DNA of 64,000 nt from Muribaculaceae bacterium (lineage in GTDB: Bacteria > Bacillota > Clostridia > Lachnospirales > Lachnospiraceae), in NCBI GenBank assembly GCA_023666425.1, contig JAMPCA010000002.1:186001-250000 (forward strand), written 5' to 3'. Numbering within the stretch: the stretch's first letter is position 1; every line of letters starts with the position of its first letter. The translations under genes were made by a program, and so were the position numbers. The notes beneath the pieces are model-generated. The model had not been told where the DNA came from. It ran no database searches and was given only the letters and a program-made list of their open reading frames with translations. Positions 36,123 to 44,903 of this stretch are shown here, piece after piece.

Positions 36123-38498
36123 TTAGAAGCTCTTTTTTCTTTTCTCCTCCACACGCCACGCACCATCCAAAATCCGGATGCTGAGCTGCCCGCTGTACAT
36201 AGTGTAATAGATTTTACTGCCGGTCTCCCCAATCCGGCAGACAGCCTCCTCCGCCGGATGTCCGTAACGGTTATGCTTTCCGCAGGAAATCACTGAGACG
36301 GTGGGGGAGAGCGCCTGCAAAAATTCTTCACTGCCGGAATACTTTGAACCGTGGTGCGCCGCCTTGTAGAAATCCACCGGTGTGCACAGCCCCGCATCCA
36401 AAAGCGCCCTCTCCTCTTTCTCCGTGATATCCCCTGTAAAGATCCCGGAAAAGTCCTCTGTCTCCAGCAAAAGCACCAGGGAAAGCCCGTTTAAATCCAC
36501 GCCCTCCTCTTTACTGCTCCAGCCCTCTTTACGGCCTGTCCCTCCCGGGGAGAGACAGCGCAGGGTGAGGGAGGGCGACGAAAGTGTATCTCCCTCTCTC
36601 ATATAGAGAACCTGCACGCCGCGCGCCCCTGCCAGCTCTGCCAGCGCAAGCGTCTTTTCCTCCCTCCGCACCGCCTCCGCAAACACAAGGTACTCCAGCG
36701 GATACCCGCCCTCCAGCACCTCGGTGAGGCCGCTGATGTGATCCTCGTCCGTATGGCTGACAAACCAGTAAGAAATCTTTCTCACCCCATTGTACTTAAG
36801 AAAGGGCAGAATACGGCGGCTTCCCACCTGAGACACATCCGTGCTTCCCCCGTCAATGAACATAGCGGTGTGATCCTCTGTACAAATACAGATTCCATCT
36901 CCCTGCCCCACGTCCAGCACGTCGATCCTTAGTCCCTCCGCCGGCCGAAACAGAAAAATGGATGGCAAAAGAAGAAAAAAGGCGGCAGACAACATGCCCT
37001 GTCCCATCCTTCCCCGGCCTTTGAAACGATTCTGTCCGGGATGTTTGCATACTGCGTAAAGCCCGAGCGCCAGACCGCTATAGTAAAGACACAGCTGCCA
37101 CGGCCGGGGACATCCGGTAATGAGCTGTGCCAGCGGCCATGTAAGCGTCCGTCTGCACAGAGCCTCATAGAGTCCTAAAATCCAGTTGCAGGGCGTCATA
37201 AACAACGTGCCAAGCTTTACCGACCACAAGCCAAGTACCGCCGCACAGCACCCGGATACCAGCAGATATTTCACCAGCGCCAGCACTACCAGATTGAAAA
37301 GCAGGGCATACACCGGAAGCTCATAATTCAGGCAGAGCACAAGCGGCAGAGTGGCAAGCTGGATTCCAAGGCTCACCAGAAGCTGCCCTGAAAGCTTTCT
37401 TCGCCAGCCTGCCTTTTGTCCGTCCCACTCCGGCGGCTCCCCGCTCTCCGGTTCCAATACCCGGCTCTCCAGCGTCTGCCCAATCCCCACTCCCAGCACT
37501 GCCGCCACCGAGAGCTGAAAACCGGAATAGCCGGTCAAAAAGGGATTCTCCCACAGCAGGACAATGCACAAAAGCCCCAGCGCGCTTAACATGTCATAGC
37601 CGCGCCCCAGCACATCCGCCACGAGCATCACAAAAAGCATGCCTATGGCTCTCCTGCAGGAAACGCTCTCCCCGGTCATTACGCCATAGAGCGCCAGAAA
37701 AAGCGCCGTCAGCCCACCGGCACCCGCGCGCCCCAGCATAAGGCGCAGCAGACGGTAAAGCCCAAGTCCCAGCAGCGAGACGTGCAGACCGGAGATTGCC
37801 AGAATGTGGCTGATCCCCGCATTCTGGTACAGCTCCTTTGTGGCTGAATCCAGCCCGCTTTTCTCCCCCAAGAGCATGGCAGATAAAATCCCATCCGTTC
37901 CGCCACAGACGGCAATACTCTCCTTTAGTCTTTCCCGCAGCGTAAAAAGTAAACGCAGCCACCGCCCTCCTTCCCCGCAGACCTGTTCCACACTGGTCAC
38001 CCACAGCCCAAAATCTATCCTCTGGCTCTGGTAGAAGGCTCTCTCATCAAAACCGCCCTCGTTTGCCGCCTCCTCAAACAGGCGCACGCTCCCCCGCACC
38101 ACCAGCTGCTGCCCGACGCAATACTCTCCCTCTGGTACATACGCCAGCACATCGTTGCAGGGAACATCCATCATACAGTCTGTCAGATACAGGTACACAC
38201 ACCTGGACTTCTCCTCAATCCGTGTAATCTCTCCCAGCAGACGAAGCTCTTGTCCGTCCTGAAGCTTCGGCAGATACCTCTTGCGGAACTCCTCTTCGCC
38301 TCCCGTGCGAAGGGCTCCCGCCACAAAGAAAACTACCATCAGGCCAAGGAGCAGCCACCGCCTTTTTCCGCTCTCTGTTTTTGCGGTTATGCAAAGTGAA
38401 AGGGCAAACAAAAGCAAAAGCTGCCATGCCTGATATCTCCATGTCAGTATTCCTGCCAGAAACATGCACGCAAGCAAAAGAAACGGTCTTTTCCCCAC
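36123..38498 (-). CDS. comEC: ComEC/Rec2 DNA-uptake channel
   Basis: A 791-residue membrane protein that carries transforming DNA across the membrane. Order: two N-terminal helices and an OB-like DUF4131 domain (about 1-190), the multi-pass Competence domain (about 205-510, with SHILAISGLHVSLLGLG), and a C-terminal metallo-beta-lactamase-like domain (about 530-780: IDVLDVGQGDG, then SHTDEDHISGL). Both N- and C-terminal modules are intact. The start is probably GTG at 38498, five bases from AAGGAG; a GTG two codons earlier lies inside that site. It closes a run with comEA, a two-component system and a GerMN lipoprotein. Confidence 0.92.
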   Translation of the reverse strand: MGKRPFLLLACMFLAGILTWRYQAWQLLLLFALSLCITAKTESGKRRWLLLGLMVVFFVAGALRTGGEEEFRKRYLPKLQDGQELRLLGEITRIEEKSRCVYLYLTDCMMDVPCNDVLAYVPEGEYCVGQQLVVRGSVRLFEEAANEGGFDERAFYQSQRIDFGLWVTSVEQVCGEGGRWLRLLFTLRERLKESIAVCGGTDGILSAMLLGEKSGLDSATKELYQNAGISHILAISGLHVSLLGLGLYRLLRLMLGRAGAGGLTALFLALYGVMTGESVSCRRAIGMLFVMLVADVLGRGYDMLSALGLLCIVLLWENPFLTGYSGFQLSVAAVLGVGIGQTLESRVLEPESGEPPEWDGQKAGWRRKLSGQLLVSLGIQLATLPLVLCLNYELPVYALLFNLVVLALVKYLLVSGCCAAVLGLWSVKLGTLFMTPCNWILGLYEALCRRTLTWPLAQLITGCPRPWQLCLYYSGLALGLYAVCKHPGQNRFKGRGRMGQGMLSAAFFLLLPSIFLFRPAEGLRIDVLDVGQGDGICICTEDHTAMFIDGGSTDVSQVGSRRILPFLKYNGVRKISYWFVSHTDEDHISGLTEVLEGGYPLEYLVFAEAVRREEKTLALAELAGARGVQVLYMREGDTLSSPSLTLRCLSPGGTGRKEGWSSKEEGVDLNGLSLVLLLETEDFSGIFTGDITEKEERALLDAGLCTPVDFYKAAHHGSKYSGSEEFLQALSPTVSVISCGKHNRYGHPAEEAVCRIGETGSKIYYTMYSGQLSIRILDGAWRVEEKRKKSF

Positions 38499-38512
38499 AT
38501 ACACTCCTTATC

Positions 38513-39439
38513 TTATTCTGTCGATTCCACCTCTTCCCCCACAATGCTCTCATCCGCCTCGTACAGGGTGGAAAGCTCATAGGAATAACGGCATTTTCCA
38601 CTGGTATCGCCGTTGATGGAAATCTGTACCTTTTCCACGGTGGCAAGCTCCGTCATGGAATCCACGATGGAGTACAGAACCACCTGCTCTGTAATCTCCG
38701 GGTTCTGGTTTAAAAACACCTCGTCCAGGCTGACATAGCAGATTCCGTCCACCACAGAGACGTTGATGAGCTTCGTGCCCGTGGGAATCGTCGCCAGAGA
38801 GCCGGACTTCTTCGGTCCCTCCATGAGCTGTTCCATCACCAGCTTCTCCAGAGAAATATTTGAGCTGTAATGCACCACTCTTGTCTCTTTCACCAGACGG
38901 CTTCCGTCCTCACTGGCAAAGTAAAGCGCCAGGGTCGTCTGCTGGCTGGAATTGATCTGCTGTCCCGGATTCTCGACAAAGCTGTCGGCATTCATACTGC
39001 CGACCGGCATTCCCTGACTGTTCACAAGAGGCTCGGACTCCACTGTGAATGCCACATAGGTATAATCTCCCACCTGAAACAGCGTCTTGGCGACTGCTGC
39101 CCTTGTGAGCACCTCCTCGATGGGAGTCAGCTCATAATATTCCCCGCTGAAATCTACGGTGATCTGATAGCTCATCATATGATATCCCAGTACCCTGACA
39201 CTGGGCGGAATCGTCTGCCTGAGCGCAGAATCCTCCGGCTGCGTGGAAAGAGCCGCCAGAAGTTCATCGACCATCCCGCTCCCCTGCGTATGTGTCAGCG
39301 TAATATCCTGCCCCACCACCTTCGTGGTGTCGGCATTCAGATAATAGACCACATACTCTCCATCCTCATTGTCACTGCCACAGCCCGCCAGAAGCAGAGC
39401 GAAAATGCCAGTCAGCAAAATACGCATTTTTGTACCCAT
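38513..39439 (-). CDS. GerMN-domain lipoprotein
   Basis: A 308-residue lipoprotein: signal peptide with lipobox LLAGC (Cys at 20), then two tandem GerMN domains (about 28-155 and 165-295; FSGEYYELTPIEEVLTRAAVAKTL and VSLDEVFLNQNPEITEQVVLYSIVDSMTEL segments). GerMN domains occur in spore germination GerM and in lipoproteins paired with cell-envelope kinases such as LpqB. The gene follows a histidine kinase by nine bases, the ribosome site overlapping the kinase stop codon, so it may modulate that kinase as LpqB does MtrB; this is inference. Confidence 0.85.
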   Translation of the reverse strand: MGTKMRILLTGIFALLLAGCGSDNEDGEYVVYYLNADTTKVVGQDITLTHTQGSGMVDELLAALSTQPEDSALRQTIPPSVRVLGYHMMSYQITVDFSGEYYELTPIEEVLTRAAVAKTLFQVGDYTYVAFTVESEPLVNSQGMPVGSMNADSFVENPGQQINSSQQTTLALYFASEDGSRLVKETRVVHYSSNISLEKLVMEQLMEGPKKSGSLATIPTGTKLINVSVVDGICYVSLDEVFLNQNPEITEQVVLYSIVDSMTELATVEKVQISINGDTSGKCRYSYELSTLYEADESIVGEEVESTE

Positions 39440-39448
39440 AGCCCCCTC

Positions 39449-40900
39449 CTACGCAATATAGTTCAGCGGGATGCGGACGTCAAAGGTCGTCCCCTCCCCC
39501 AGCACGGAGTGCGCCTTGATCGCACCCCTGTGCATCAGGATGGAGTTCCTTGTAATGGCAAGGCCAAGACCCGTTCCTCCAATCTCCCGGGAATGGGACT
39601 TGTCCACGCGGTAAAACCGCTCATAGATCTGATCCAGCGACTCCTCGGGAATCCCGATCCCGGAATCCTCCACCTTCACATACATATACTGGTGATCCGC
39701 ATTCAGGGATACATGTACCCAGCCATTCCCGTCCGTCTTGTTGTACTTGATGGCATTTTCTACCAGATTCGTGAGTGCGAGCGTGAGCTTTACCTCATCC
39801 ACCTCCGCCGTCACCGGGCGGAAGCTCTCCAGCACAATCTCCACCCTCTGCTTATCCGCAATGGGCTGCAGGCGCTTCAGAATCTGCTCGATCAGCTCAT
39901 TCATATTCACAGAGGCAATATTTAAATCCGCCGCCGACTTGTCCATTTTTACCAGAGAGAGCAGATCGTTTACAATTTTCGTCTCACGCTCGATTTCCCC
40001 GGTAATGTCCTCCATGAATTCCTGGTACATCTCCTTAGGCGCATCCGACATGCTGTTGATGGAATCCGCCAGCACCTTCATGGAGGTGAGGGGCGTCTTT
40101 AGCTCATGCGACACGTTGGAGACAAACTCCTGCCGGGAGGCGTCCATCACCTTCATCCGCCCCACCATCTCGTTAAACCGCCGGCAGATCTGCACCGTCT
40201 CTGTAAAATTGTCTACTTTTAGCTCCTCCGTGTCGTAACCTTCCCTGACTGCCGCAATACCCTCGGATATTTTCTCAAAGGGGCGCATGAAATACAAGAC
40301 GAGAAGAATGCCAAAAAACAGCATGGCAAGTACTACGATCAGCGAAATAATGGTAGCCACCTGCCCGAGATATTCTTTGTTCAGCATAACATTGTCCACA
40401 GACACGCTGACCAGCATCACGCCCTTTACAATGCCGCTGGTATCCTCCGGGTCGCTGATGGGGATCGTCATTTCTATATAGTGGTTCTCAGAATCATAGT
40501 TAATGACGTCCTCCCCCCGAAAACTCCGAAAGACCTCCTCTGCAATGATCGTCTTGCTGTCATCCAGATTGTAGGTATCGTGGTAGACTTTGAAATTGTT
40601 GTCGATGATGATCACACGCCCATCGTAAATCGTAGTCAGCAGATCAATTTGCGCCTGAATCGTGTTCGTGGAAAGTTTTCCCCCCATGCGCATATACTCG
40701 CTGGTGGCAATCTGGTTCGCCAGAATCTTGGCCTGGCTCAGTATCTCGCTCTCACGGATGGACACCGCCCTTCTGCCGTAGCTGTTTAAGATTCCGGCGC
40801 TCAAGACCAGGCTCGGAACCGTCCCCACGACAATAATCAAAAGAATCAGGCGGAATTTTAAGCTCCTGATAAATTGTAAGAATCGAACACCCTTGTGCAT
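39449..40900 (-). CDS. sensor histidine kinase (WalK/MtrB-like layout)
   Basis: A 483-residue kinase. TM1 about 14-36, an outside PDC-like domain of about 140 residues (YDGRVIIIDNNFKVYHDTY), TM2 about 178-200, HAMP, HisKA with SNVSHELKTPLTSMKVLADS, and HATPase with NLVENAIKYN, VEDSGIGIPEE and GGTGLGLAITRNS. The extended RFYRVDKSHSREIGGTG box matches WalK/PhoR-type kinases. It is coupled to the regulator upstream (15-base gap) and to the GerMN lipoprotein downstream. Target genes cannot be read from the window. Confidence 0.92.
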   Translation of the reverse strand: MHKGVRFLQFIRSLKFRLILLIIVVGTVPSLVLSAGILNSYGRRAVSIRESEILSQAKILANQIATSEYMRMGGKLSTNTIQAQIDLLTTIYDGRVIIIDNNFKVYHDTYNLDDSKTIIAEEVFRSFRGEDVINYDSENHYIEMTIPISDPEDTSGIVKGVMLVSVSVDNVMLNKEYLGQVATIISLIVVLAMLFFGILLVLYFMRPFEKISEGIAAVREGYDTEELKVDNFTETVQICRRFNEMVGRMKVMDASRQEFVSNVSHELKTPLTSMKVLADSINSMSDAPKEMYQEFMEDITGEIERETKIVNDLLSLVKMDKSAADLNIASVNMNELIEQILKRLQPIADKQRVEIVLESFRPVTAEVDEVKLTLALTNLVENAIKYNKTDGNGWVHVSLNADHQYMYVKVEDSGIGIPEESLDQIYERFYRVDKSHSREIGGTGLGLAITRNSILMHRGAIKAHSVLGEGTTFDVRIPLNYIA

Positions 40901-40915
40901 TCGCCAGTCTCTCCG

Positions 40916-41608
40916 CTATTTCTGATAATAATAGTAGCCCACGCCCCATTTGGTGTGGACATATTTGGGCTCGCTGGGATTCGCCTCGATCTTCTCCCGA
41001 AGGCGGCGGACATGCACGTCCACCGTGCGCACATCTCCCGGATAATCCCTGCCCCAGACAAGCTCTAAAAGATTCTCTCTGCTGTATACTTTATTTTCAT
41101 TCCGCACTAAGAGCTCCAGAAGATCAAACTCCTTGGTGGTAAGGTTCACCTCTCTGTCCTGAATAAAGAGCCTGCGGCTGTCACAGTCCATGCGCAGATC
41201 CTTCCGTTCGAGCACGGCGGAACTGGTGCTCTTTTCCTTCGGGCCGGAGGTTCTTCGCATGATCGCCTTGATTCTCGCCTTGACCTCTAAGATATTGAAG
41301 GGCTTTGTGATATAATCGTCCGCCCCGTATTCGAGTCCCAGAATCTTGTCCATATCATCGCCCTTGGCAGTCAGCATGACAACCGGCATGTCCGAGAATT
41401 CCCGTATGGCCTGGCAGACCTCAAAACCGTCCATCTTCGGCAGCATGATATCCAGCAGAACCATATCGTAGGTGTTGGACTTCGCGAGACTTAACGCCTC
41501 CTCCCCGTCGTAGGCACAATCCACCTCCATACCATCCTGCTCCAGACTGAACCGGATGCCCTTTACAATTAACTTCTCATCGTCCACTACAAGAACTCTC
41601 TTTGCCAT
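40916..41608 (-). CDS. OmpR-family response regulator
   Basis: A 230-residue regulator with receiver domain (VVDDEKLI, phosphoacceptor in MVLLDIMLPKMDG, Thr in MLTAKGD, Lys in YITKPFN) and winged helix (LTTKEFDLLELLVRN; VDVHVRRLREKIE). The ATG at 41608 follows GAGGTGTGG; a TTG four codons earlier overlaps that site. The end of the protein (HTKWGVGYYY) is typical of WalR-type regulators. It begins eight bases after comEA ends, so competence and signalling genes share a transcript. Confidence 0.94.
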   Translation of the reverse strand: MAKRVLVVDDEKLIVKGIRFSLEQDGMEVDCAYDGEEALSLAKSNTYDMVLLDIMLPKMDGFEVCQAIREFSDMPVVMLTAKGDDMDKILGLEYGADDYITKPFNILEVKARIKAIMRRTSGPKEKSTSSAVLERKDLRMDCDSRRLFIQDREVNLTTKEFDLLELLVRNENKVYSRENLLELVWGRDYPGDVRTVDVHVRRLREKIEANPSEPKYVHTKWGVGYYYYQK

Positions 41609-41616
41609 ACCACACC

Positions 41617-42213
41617 TCAATCCACCGTTATATAGTCCCTCATACCCTCAAAAAGCGCGCTGCCGATACCGGACACCTGCAGGATGTCCTCCACTTTTGC
41701 AAATGCGCCGTGCTCGCTGCGGTAGGCGAGAATCGCCTCCCCCCTGGCCTGCCCGATGCCGGGAATCAGCATGAGCCGGGCAAGATCCGCCGTGTTGATG
41801 TTCACCCGGCCATCCCCCGTCTCCGAAGAGACAGTCTGCGCCTCCTCCGCCGCCCTTCTCTCCTCCACTTCCTCCCTCGTGGGAAAAGATATCATCGCAC
41901 CGTCCTCAAGAATCCCTGCAAGGTTCCAGTAATCCGGACTCGCGAGATCCGTAAGCCCTCCGGCTGCCTTAAGCGCGTCGCAGATCCGGCTTCCCGCAGG
42001 AAGCTCATAGACGCCCGGCGCCTGCACCTGTCCGCAGACATAGACCAGCACAACAGCCTCTGTCTCCTTTTGCTCCTGCGTCTCTGCTCTGACCTCCTCT
42101 ACCGCTTCCGTCCGCTGGGTATTCAGAAGAAACTCTGCGCTCCCGCTATGGCCGCAGCCCGCCAGCAGCACACACACTGCTATACATTCACTTATTCTTG
42201 CGATATTTTTCAT
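41617..42213 (-). CDS. comEA: ComEA-like DNA-binding lipoprotein
   Basis: A 198-residue competence-type DNA receptor. A signal peptide ends in the lipobox VLLAGC (Cys at 20) where ComEA normally has a membrane anchor. Residues about 55-110 form the SLBB domain (VYVCGQVQAPGVYELPAGSRI), and 130-196 the helix-hairpin-helix pair (VNINTADLARLMLIPGIGQARGEAI; VEDILQVSGIGSALFEGM), which binds double-stranded DNA. It should hand DNA to ComEC, encoded four genes downstream. First gene of the run; follows AAGGAGAG. The lipid anchor is unusual and noted as a finding. Confidence 0.9.
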   Translation of the reverse strand: MKNIARISECIAVCVLLAGCGHSGSAEFLLNTQRTEAVEEVRAETQEQKETEAVVLVYVCGQVQAPGVYELPAGSRICDALKAAGGLTDLASPDYWNLAGILEDGAMISFPTREEVEERRAAEEAQTVSSETGDGRVNINTADLARLMLIPGIGQARGEAILAYRSEHGAFAKVEDILQVSGIGSALFEGMRDYITVD

Positions 42214-42301
42214 ACCGGCTCTCCTTTCACATATGGTTCTGTGAAGGAGCCTTGATGCATTCTCTATTTTAACGATTTTTTACATTTATTACAAGTATAT
42301 T

Positions 42302-43498
42302 TCAATGGCAATTCAAAAATGTTTGTCTGAGCCTGTCAATCATCTCATCTACATCCGCTCTTGTGATCACCAGCGGCGGCAGCAGGCGAAGCACATCGGC
42401 GCCCGCCGTAATGACAATCAGCCCCTGCGCAAGCGCTGCGGCAGCCACCTCTTTCACCGGAATCCCACAGACCAGCCCCTGCATGAGCCCCATGCCGCGC
42501 CGCATGGTAAGAAAATCATAAGAGGCTAAAAGCTCATCCAGACGGTTCTCCAGATAGGGCGCCACCTCCTGCACATGCGCCAAAAGGTCAAGGGACTCAA
42601 ACTGATCAAAGACCGCGGACACGGCCGCGCCCACAAAGGGATTTCCGCCGTATGTCGTCCCGTGATCCCCCGGCTCCAGCGACTTTTGCGCCACCTTCTC
42701 CGTCATAAGGAAGGCTCCCACCGGAACACCGCCCCCGAGCGCCTTGGCACTGGTCATAATGTCCGGCTTCACGCCGTAGCGCTGCCATGCGAACATGCTT
42801 CCGGTTCTCCCCATGCCGCACTGGATTTCATCCAGAATCAAAAGGATATCCCGCTCATCGCAGAGCGATCTCAGGCCTGCAAGAAAATCATTATCCGCCG
42901 GAAAGATTCCGCCCTCCCCCTGCACGGTCTCCAGAATAATGGCACAGGTTCTGTCGGTGATCCGGGACTTTACGCTCTCCAAATCGTTGTAATCCGCAAA
43001 TTTTACCCCGGGCATCATGGGACCGAAGGGCTCCTGGTAATGTGTATTCCCGGTCACCGCCAGCGCTCCCATGGTTCTCCCGTGGAAGCTGTGGTTCATG
43101 GCAATGATCTCATGTCCCGCGTGGCCGTCCCTTGTGTAAGCATACTTTTTCGCCGCCTTGATGGCTCCCTCAACGGCCTCCGCCCCGCTGTTTGTAAAAA
43201 ATACCCGCTCCATACCGCTGGCGGCAAGCAGCTTTTCCGCCGCCTCTACCGTCGGTGTATTATAGTACAGGTTCGAGGTGTGCAGCAGCGTATCGACCTG
43301 CCGTTTTAACGCATCCCGGTAGCCCTCGTTGCTGTAGCCCAGCGCACAGACGCCAATGCCCGATGCGAAGTCCAGATATGCCTTCCCTTCTGTGTCATAC
43401 AGATGCACGCCCTCCCCATGGTCAAGCACGAGGGGGAAGCGGTTGTAGGTATGCAGAAGACTCTGCTCTGCATGGTTCATATATTCCTGATAGTTCAT
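42302..43498 (-). CDS. argD: acetylornithine aminotransferase
   Basis: A 398-residue class III PLP aminotransferase converting N-acetylglutamate semialdehyde to N-acetylornithine. Seen: the YLDFASGIGVCALGY start, NSGAEAVEGAIK near 100, the DEIQCGMGRTG segment near 224, and the PLP Lys in SAKALGGG near 253. It is the last gene of argC-GNAT-argB-argD, 18 bases after argB. Dual use in lysine synthesis (DapC activity) is known for some ArgD, but cannot be judged here. Confidence 0.94.
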   Translation of the reverse strand: MNYQEYMNHAEQSLLHTYNRFPLVLDHGEGVHLYDTEGKAYLDFASGIGVCALGYSNEGYRDALKRQVDTLLHTSNLYYNTPTVEAAEKLLAASGMERVFFTNSGAEAVEGAIKAAKKYAYTRDGHAGHEIIAMNHSFHGRTMGALAVTGNTHYQEPFGPMMPGVKFADYNDLESVKSRITDRTCAIILETVQGEGGIFPADNDFLAGLRSLCDERDILLILDEIQCGMGRTGSMFAWQRYGVKPDIMTSAKALGGGVPVGAFLMTEKVAQKSLEPGDHGTTYGGNPFVGAAVSAVFDQFESLDLLAHVQEVAPYLENRLDELLASYDFLTMRRGMGLMQGLVCGIPVKEVAAAALAQGLIVITAGADVLRLLPPLVITRADVDEMIDRLRQTFLNCH

Positions 43499-43516
43499 AT
43501 TATCTCCTTTGATTCT

Positions 43517-44416
43517 CTACGCCGTGTAAAATTTTTCCTCTGCATCTCCTAAGATTGCCGTCCCGATTCCTTTGTTTGTGAAGATTTCCAGAAGCAGACA
43601 GTGGGCAATCCTCCCGTCTAAAATATGTACGCGGGATACTCCGTTTTCAATTGCGTCAATACAGTTATTCAGCTTCGGAAGCATTCCCCCGCCGATATAG
43701 CCGCTGCCAATCAGCTCCCTCGCCTCTGTGCCCGTAAGCTCTGAAATCAGTGTGCTCTTGTCCTCCGGATCCTTATAGACGCCCTCGATATCGGTGAGAA
43801 ACGCCAGTTTCTCCGCCGACACCGCCCGGGCGATCGCGCAGGCGGCATCGTCCGCGTTGATGTTGTAGGTGTCGTACTTGTCATCCATTCCAATCGGACA
43901 GACGATGGGAAGAAAATCCTTCTCCAGCAGATCGTAGAGGATTTTCGGATTGACCTCCCGTATCTCCCCCACATAGCCGATATCACAGCCATCGGAGAGC
44001 TTTTTTTCCACTTTCAAAAGGCCGCCGTCCTTGCCGCTGACTCCCACGGAGAGCACGCCCAGCTCCTGCACCATGGCCACCAGGGACTTGTTCACCCTGT
44101 TTAAAACCATCTCTGCGATTTCCATCGTCTCCGCGTCCGTCTTTCTGAGGCCGTTCACAAATTCTGCTTCCTTGCCGCTCTTTTCCACCCAGCGGCTGAT
44201 CTCCCTGCCGCCTCCGTGGACGATGATGGGCTTAAATCCCACCAGCTTAAGCAGCGTTACATCCTGAATCACACTCTTTTTTAAGGCGTCGTCCACCATG
44301 GCGGAACCGCCGTATTTTACCACGATGATTTTTCTGTTAAAACGCTGGATATACGGCAGAGCCTCGATCAGCACCTGCGCCTTTTCCATTACCTTGTCCA
44401 TACTCTGTTCGCTCAT
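43517..44416 (-). CDS. argB: acetylglutamate kinase
   Basis: A 299-residue amino acid kinase phosphorylating N-acetylglutamate. Seen: [10 protein letters not shown] near 32, [13 protein letters not shown] near 64, [10 protein letters not shown] near 124 and [11 protein letters not shown] near 205. The N-terminal extension before the KYGGSAM strand (about 28 residues) is of the sort found in arginine-sensitive hexameric kinases, so feedback inhibition by arginine is plausible. Third gene of the arg operon. Confidence 0.95.
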   Translation of the reverse strand: MSEQSMDKVMEKAQVLIEALPYIQRFNRKIIVVKYGGSAMVDDALKKSVIQDVTLLKLVGFKPIIVHGGGREISRWVEKSGKEAEFVNGLRKTDAETMEIAEMVLNRVNKSLVAMVQELGVLSVGVSGKDGGLLKVEKKLSDGCDIGYVGEIREVNPKILYDLLEKDFLPIVCPIGMDDKYDTYNINADDAACAIARAVSAEKLAFLTDIEGVYKDPEDKSTLISELTGTEARELIGSGYIGGGMLPKLNNCIDAIENGVSRVHILDGRIAHCLLLEIFTNKGIGTAILGDAEEKFYTA

Positions 44417-44426
44417 ATTCTGCTCC

Positions 44427-44888
44427 TCACTCGTTAAACCTTGTTATATTCGCCTCGTTCAGCGTGAAATCGTAGTAATTCAGATCCTCCCGGAACGTCC
44501 AGCCCGTCCCCTTCCAGAAGCTGTTGCCCACCCCGTTGTTCTTAAAGGCGATCAGAACCACCTTGTTGATTCCCTCCTCCTTAAGCGCGCGCATACACGC
44601 CGTCGCCATGGCTTTGCCGATTCCCCTCTTTCGGAATGCCTCCTGCACGCACACATGATAAAGACAGCCTCTCCTTCCATCGTGTCCGCAGAGAATCGCA
44701 CCGACAATTTTGCCCTCCTGCTCCGCCACCATGCTGGTCGCGGGATTTCTTTTTATAAAGCGCGTGACTCCCTCCCTCGAATCGTCGATGGAGCGGATTC
44801 CCAGGCCGTGGATCTCCTTCCAGAGTACATATACTGCATCATAATCTGCCTCTGTCATCACGCGCACTGTATAAGTATGTTCTTCCAT
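44427..44888 (-). CDS. GNAT acetyltransferase inside the arginine operon
   Basis: A 153-residue GNAT protein. The acetyl-CoA-binding motif is seen as [19 protein letters not shown] near residue 82, with [15 protein letters not shown] before it and FWKGTGW toward the end. Its position between argC and argB, where many Firmicutes carry argJ, suggests it could acetylate glutamate at the start of the pathway, but ordinary GNAT proteins look similar and the substrate cannot be read. Gap of 10 bases to argB and 15 to argC supports co-transcription. Confidence 0.85.
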   Translation of the reverse strand: MEEHTYTVRVMTEADYDAVYVLWKEIHGLGIRSIDDSREGVTRFIKRNPATSMVAEQEGKIVGAILCGHDGRRGCLYHVCVQEAFRKRGIGKAMATACMRALKEEGINKVVLIAFKNNGVGNSFWKGTGWTFREDLNYYDFTLNEANITRFNE

Positions 44889-44903
44889 ATCTGTCTACTC
44901 CTC

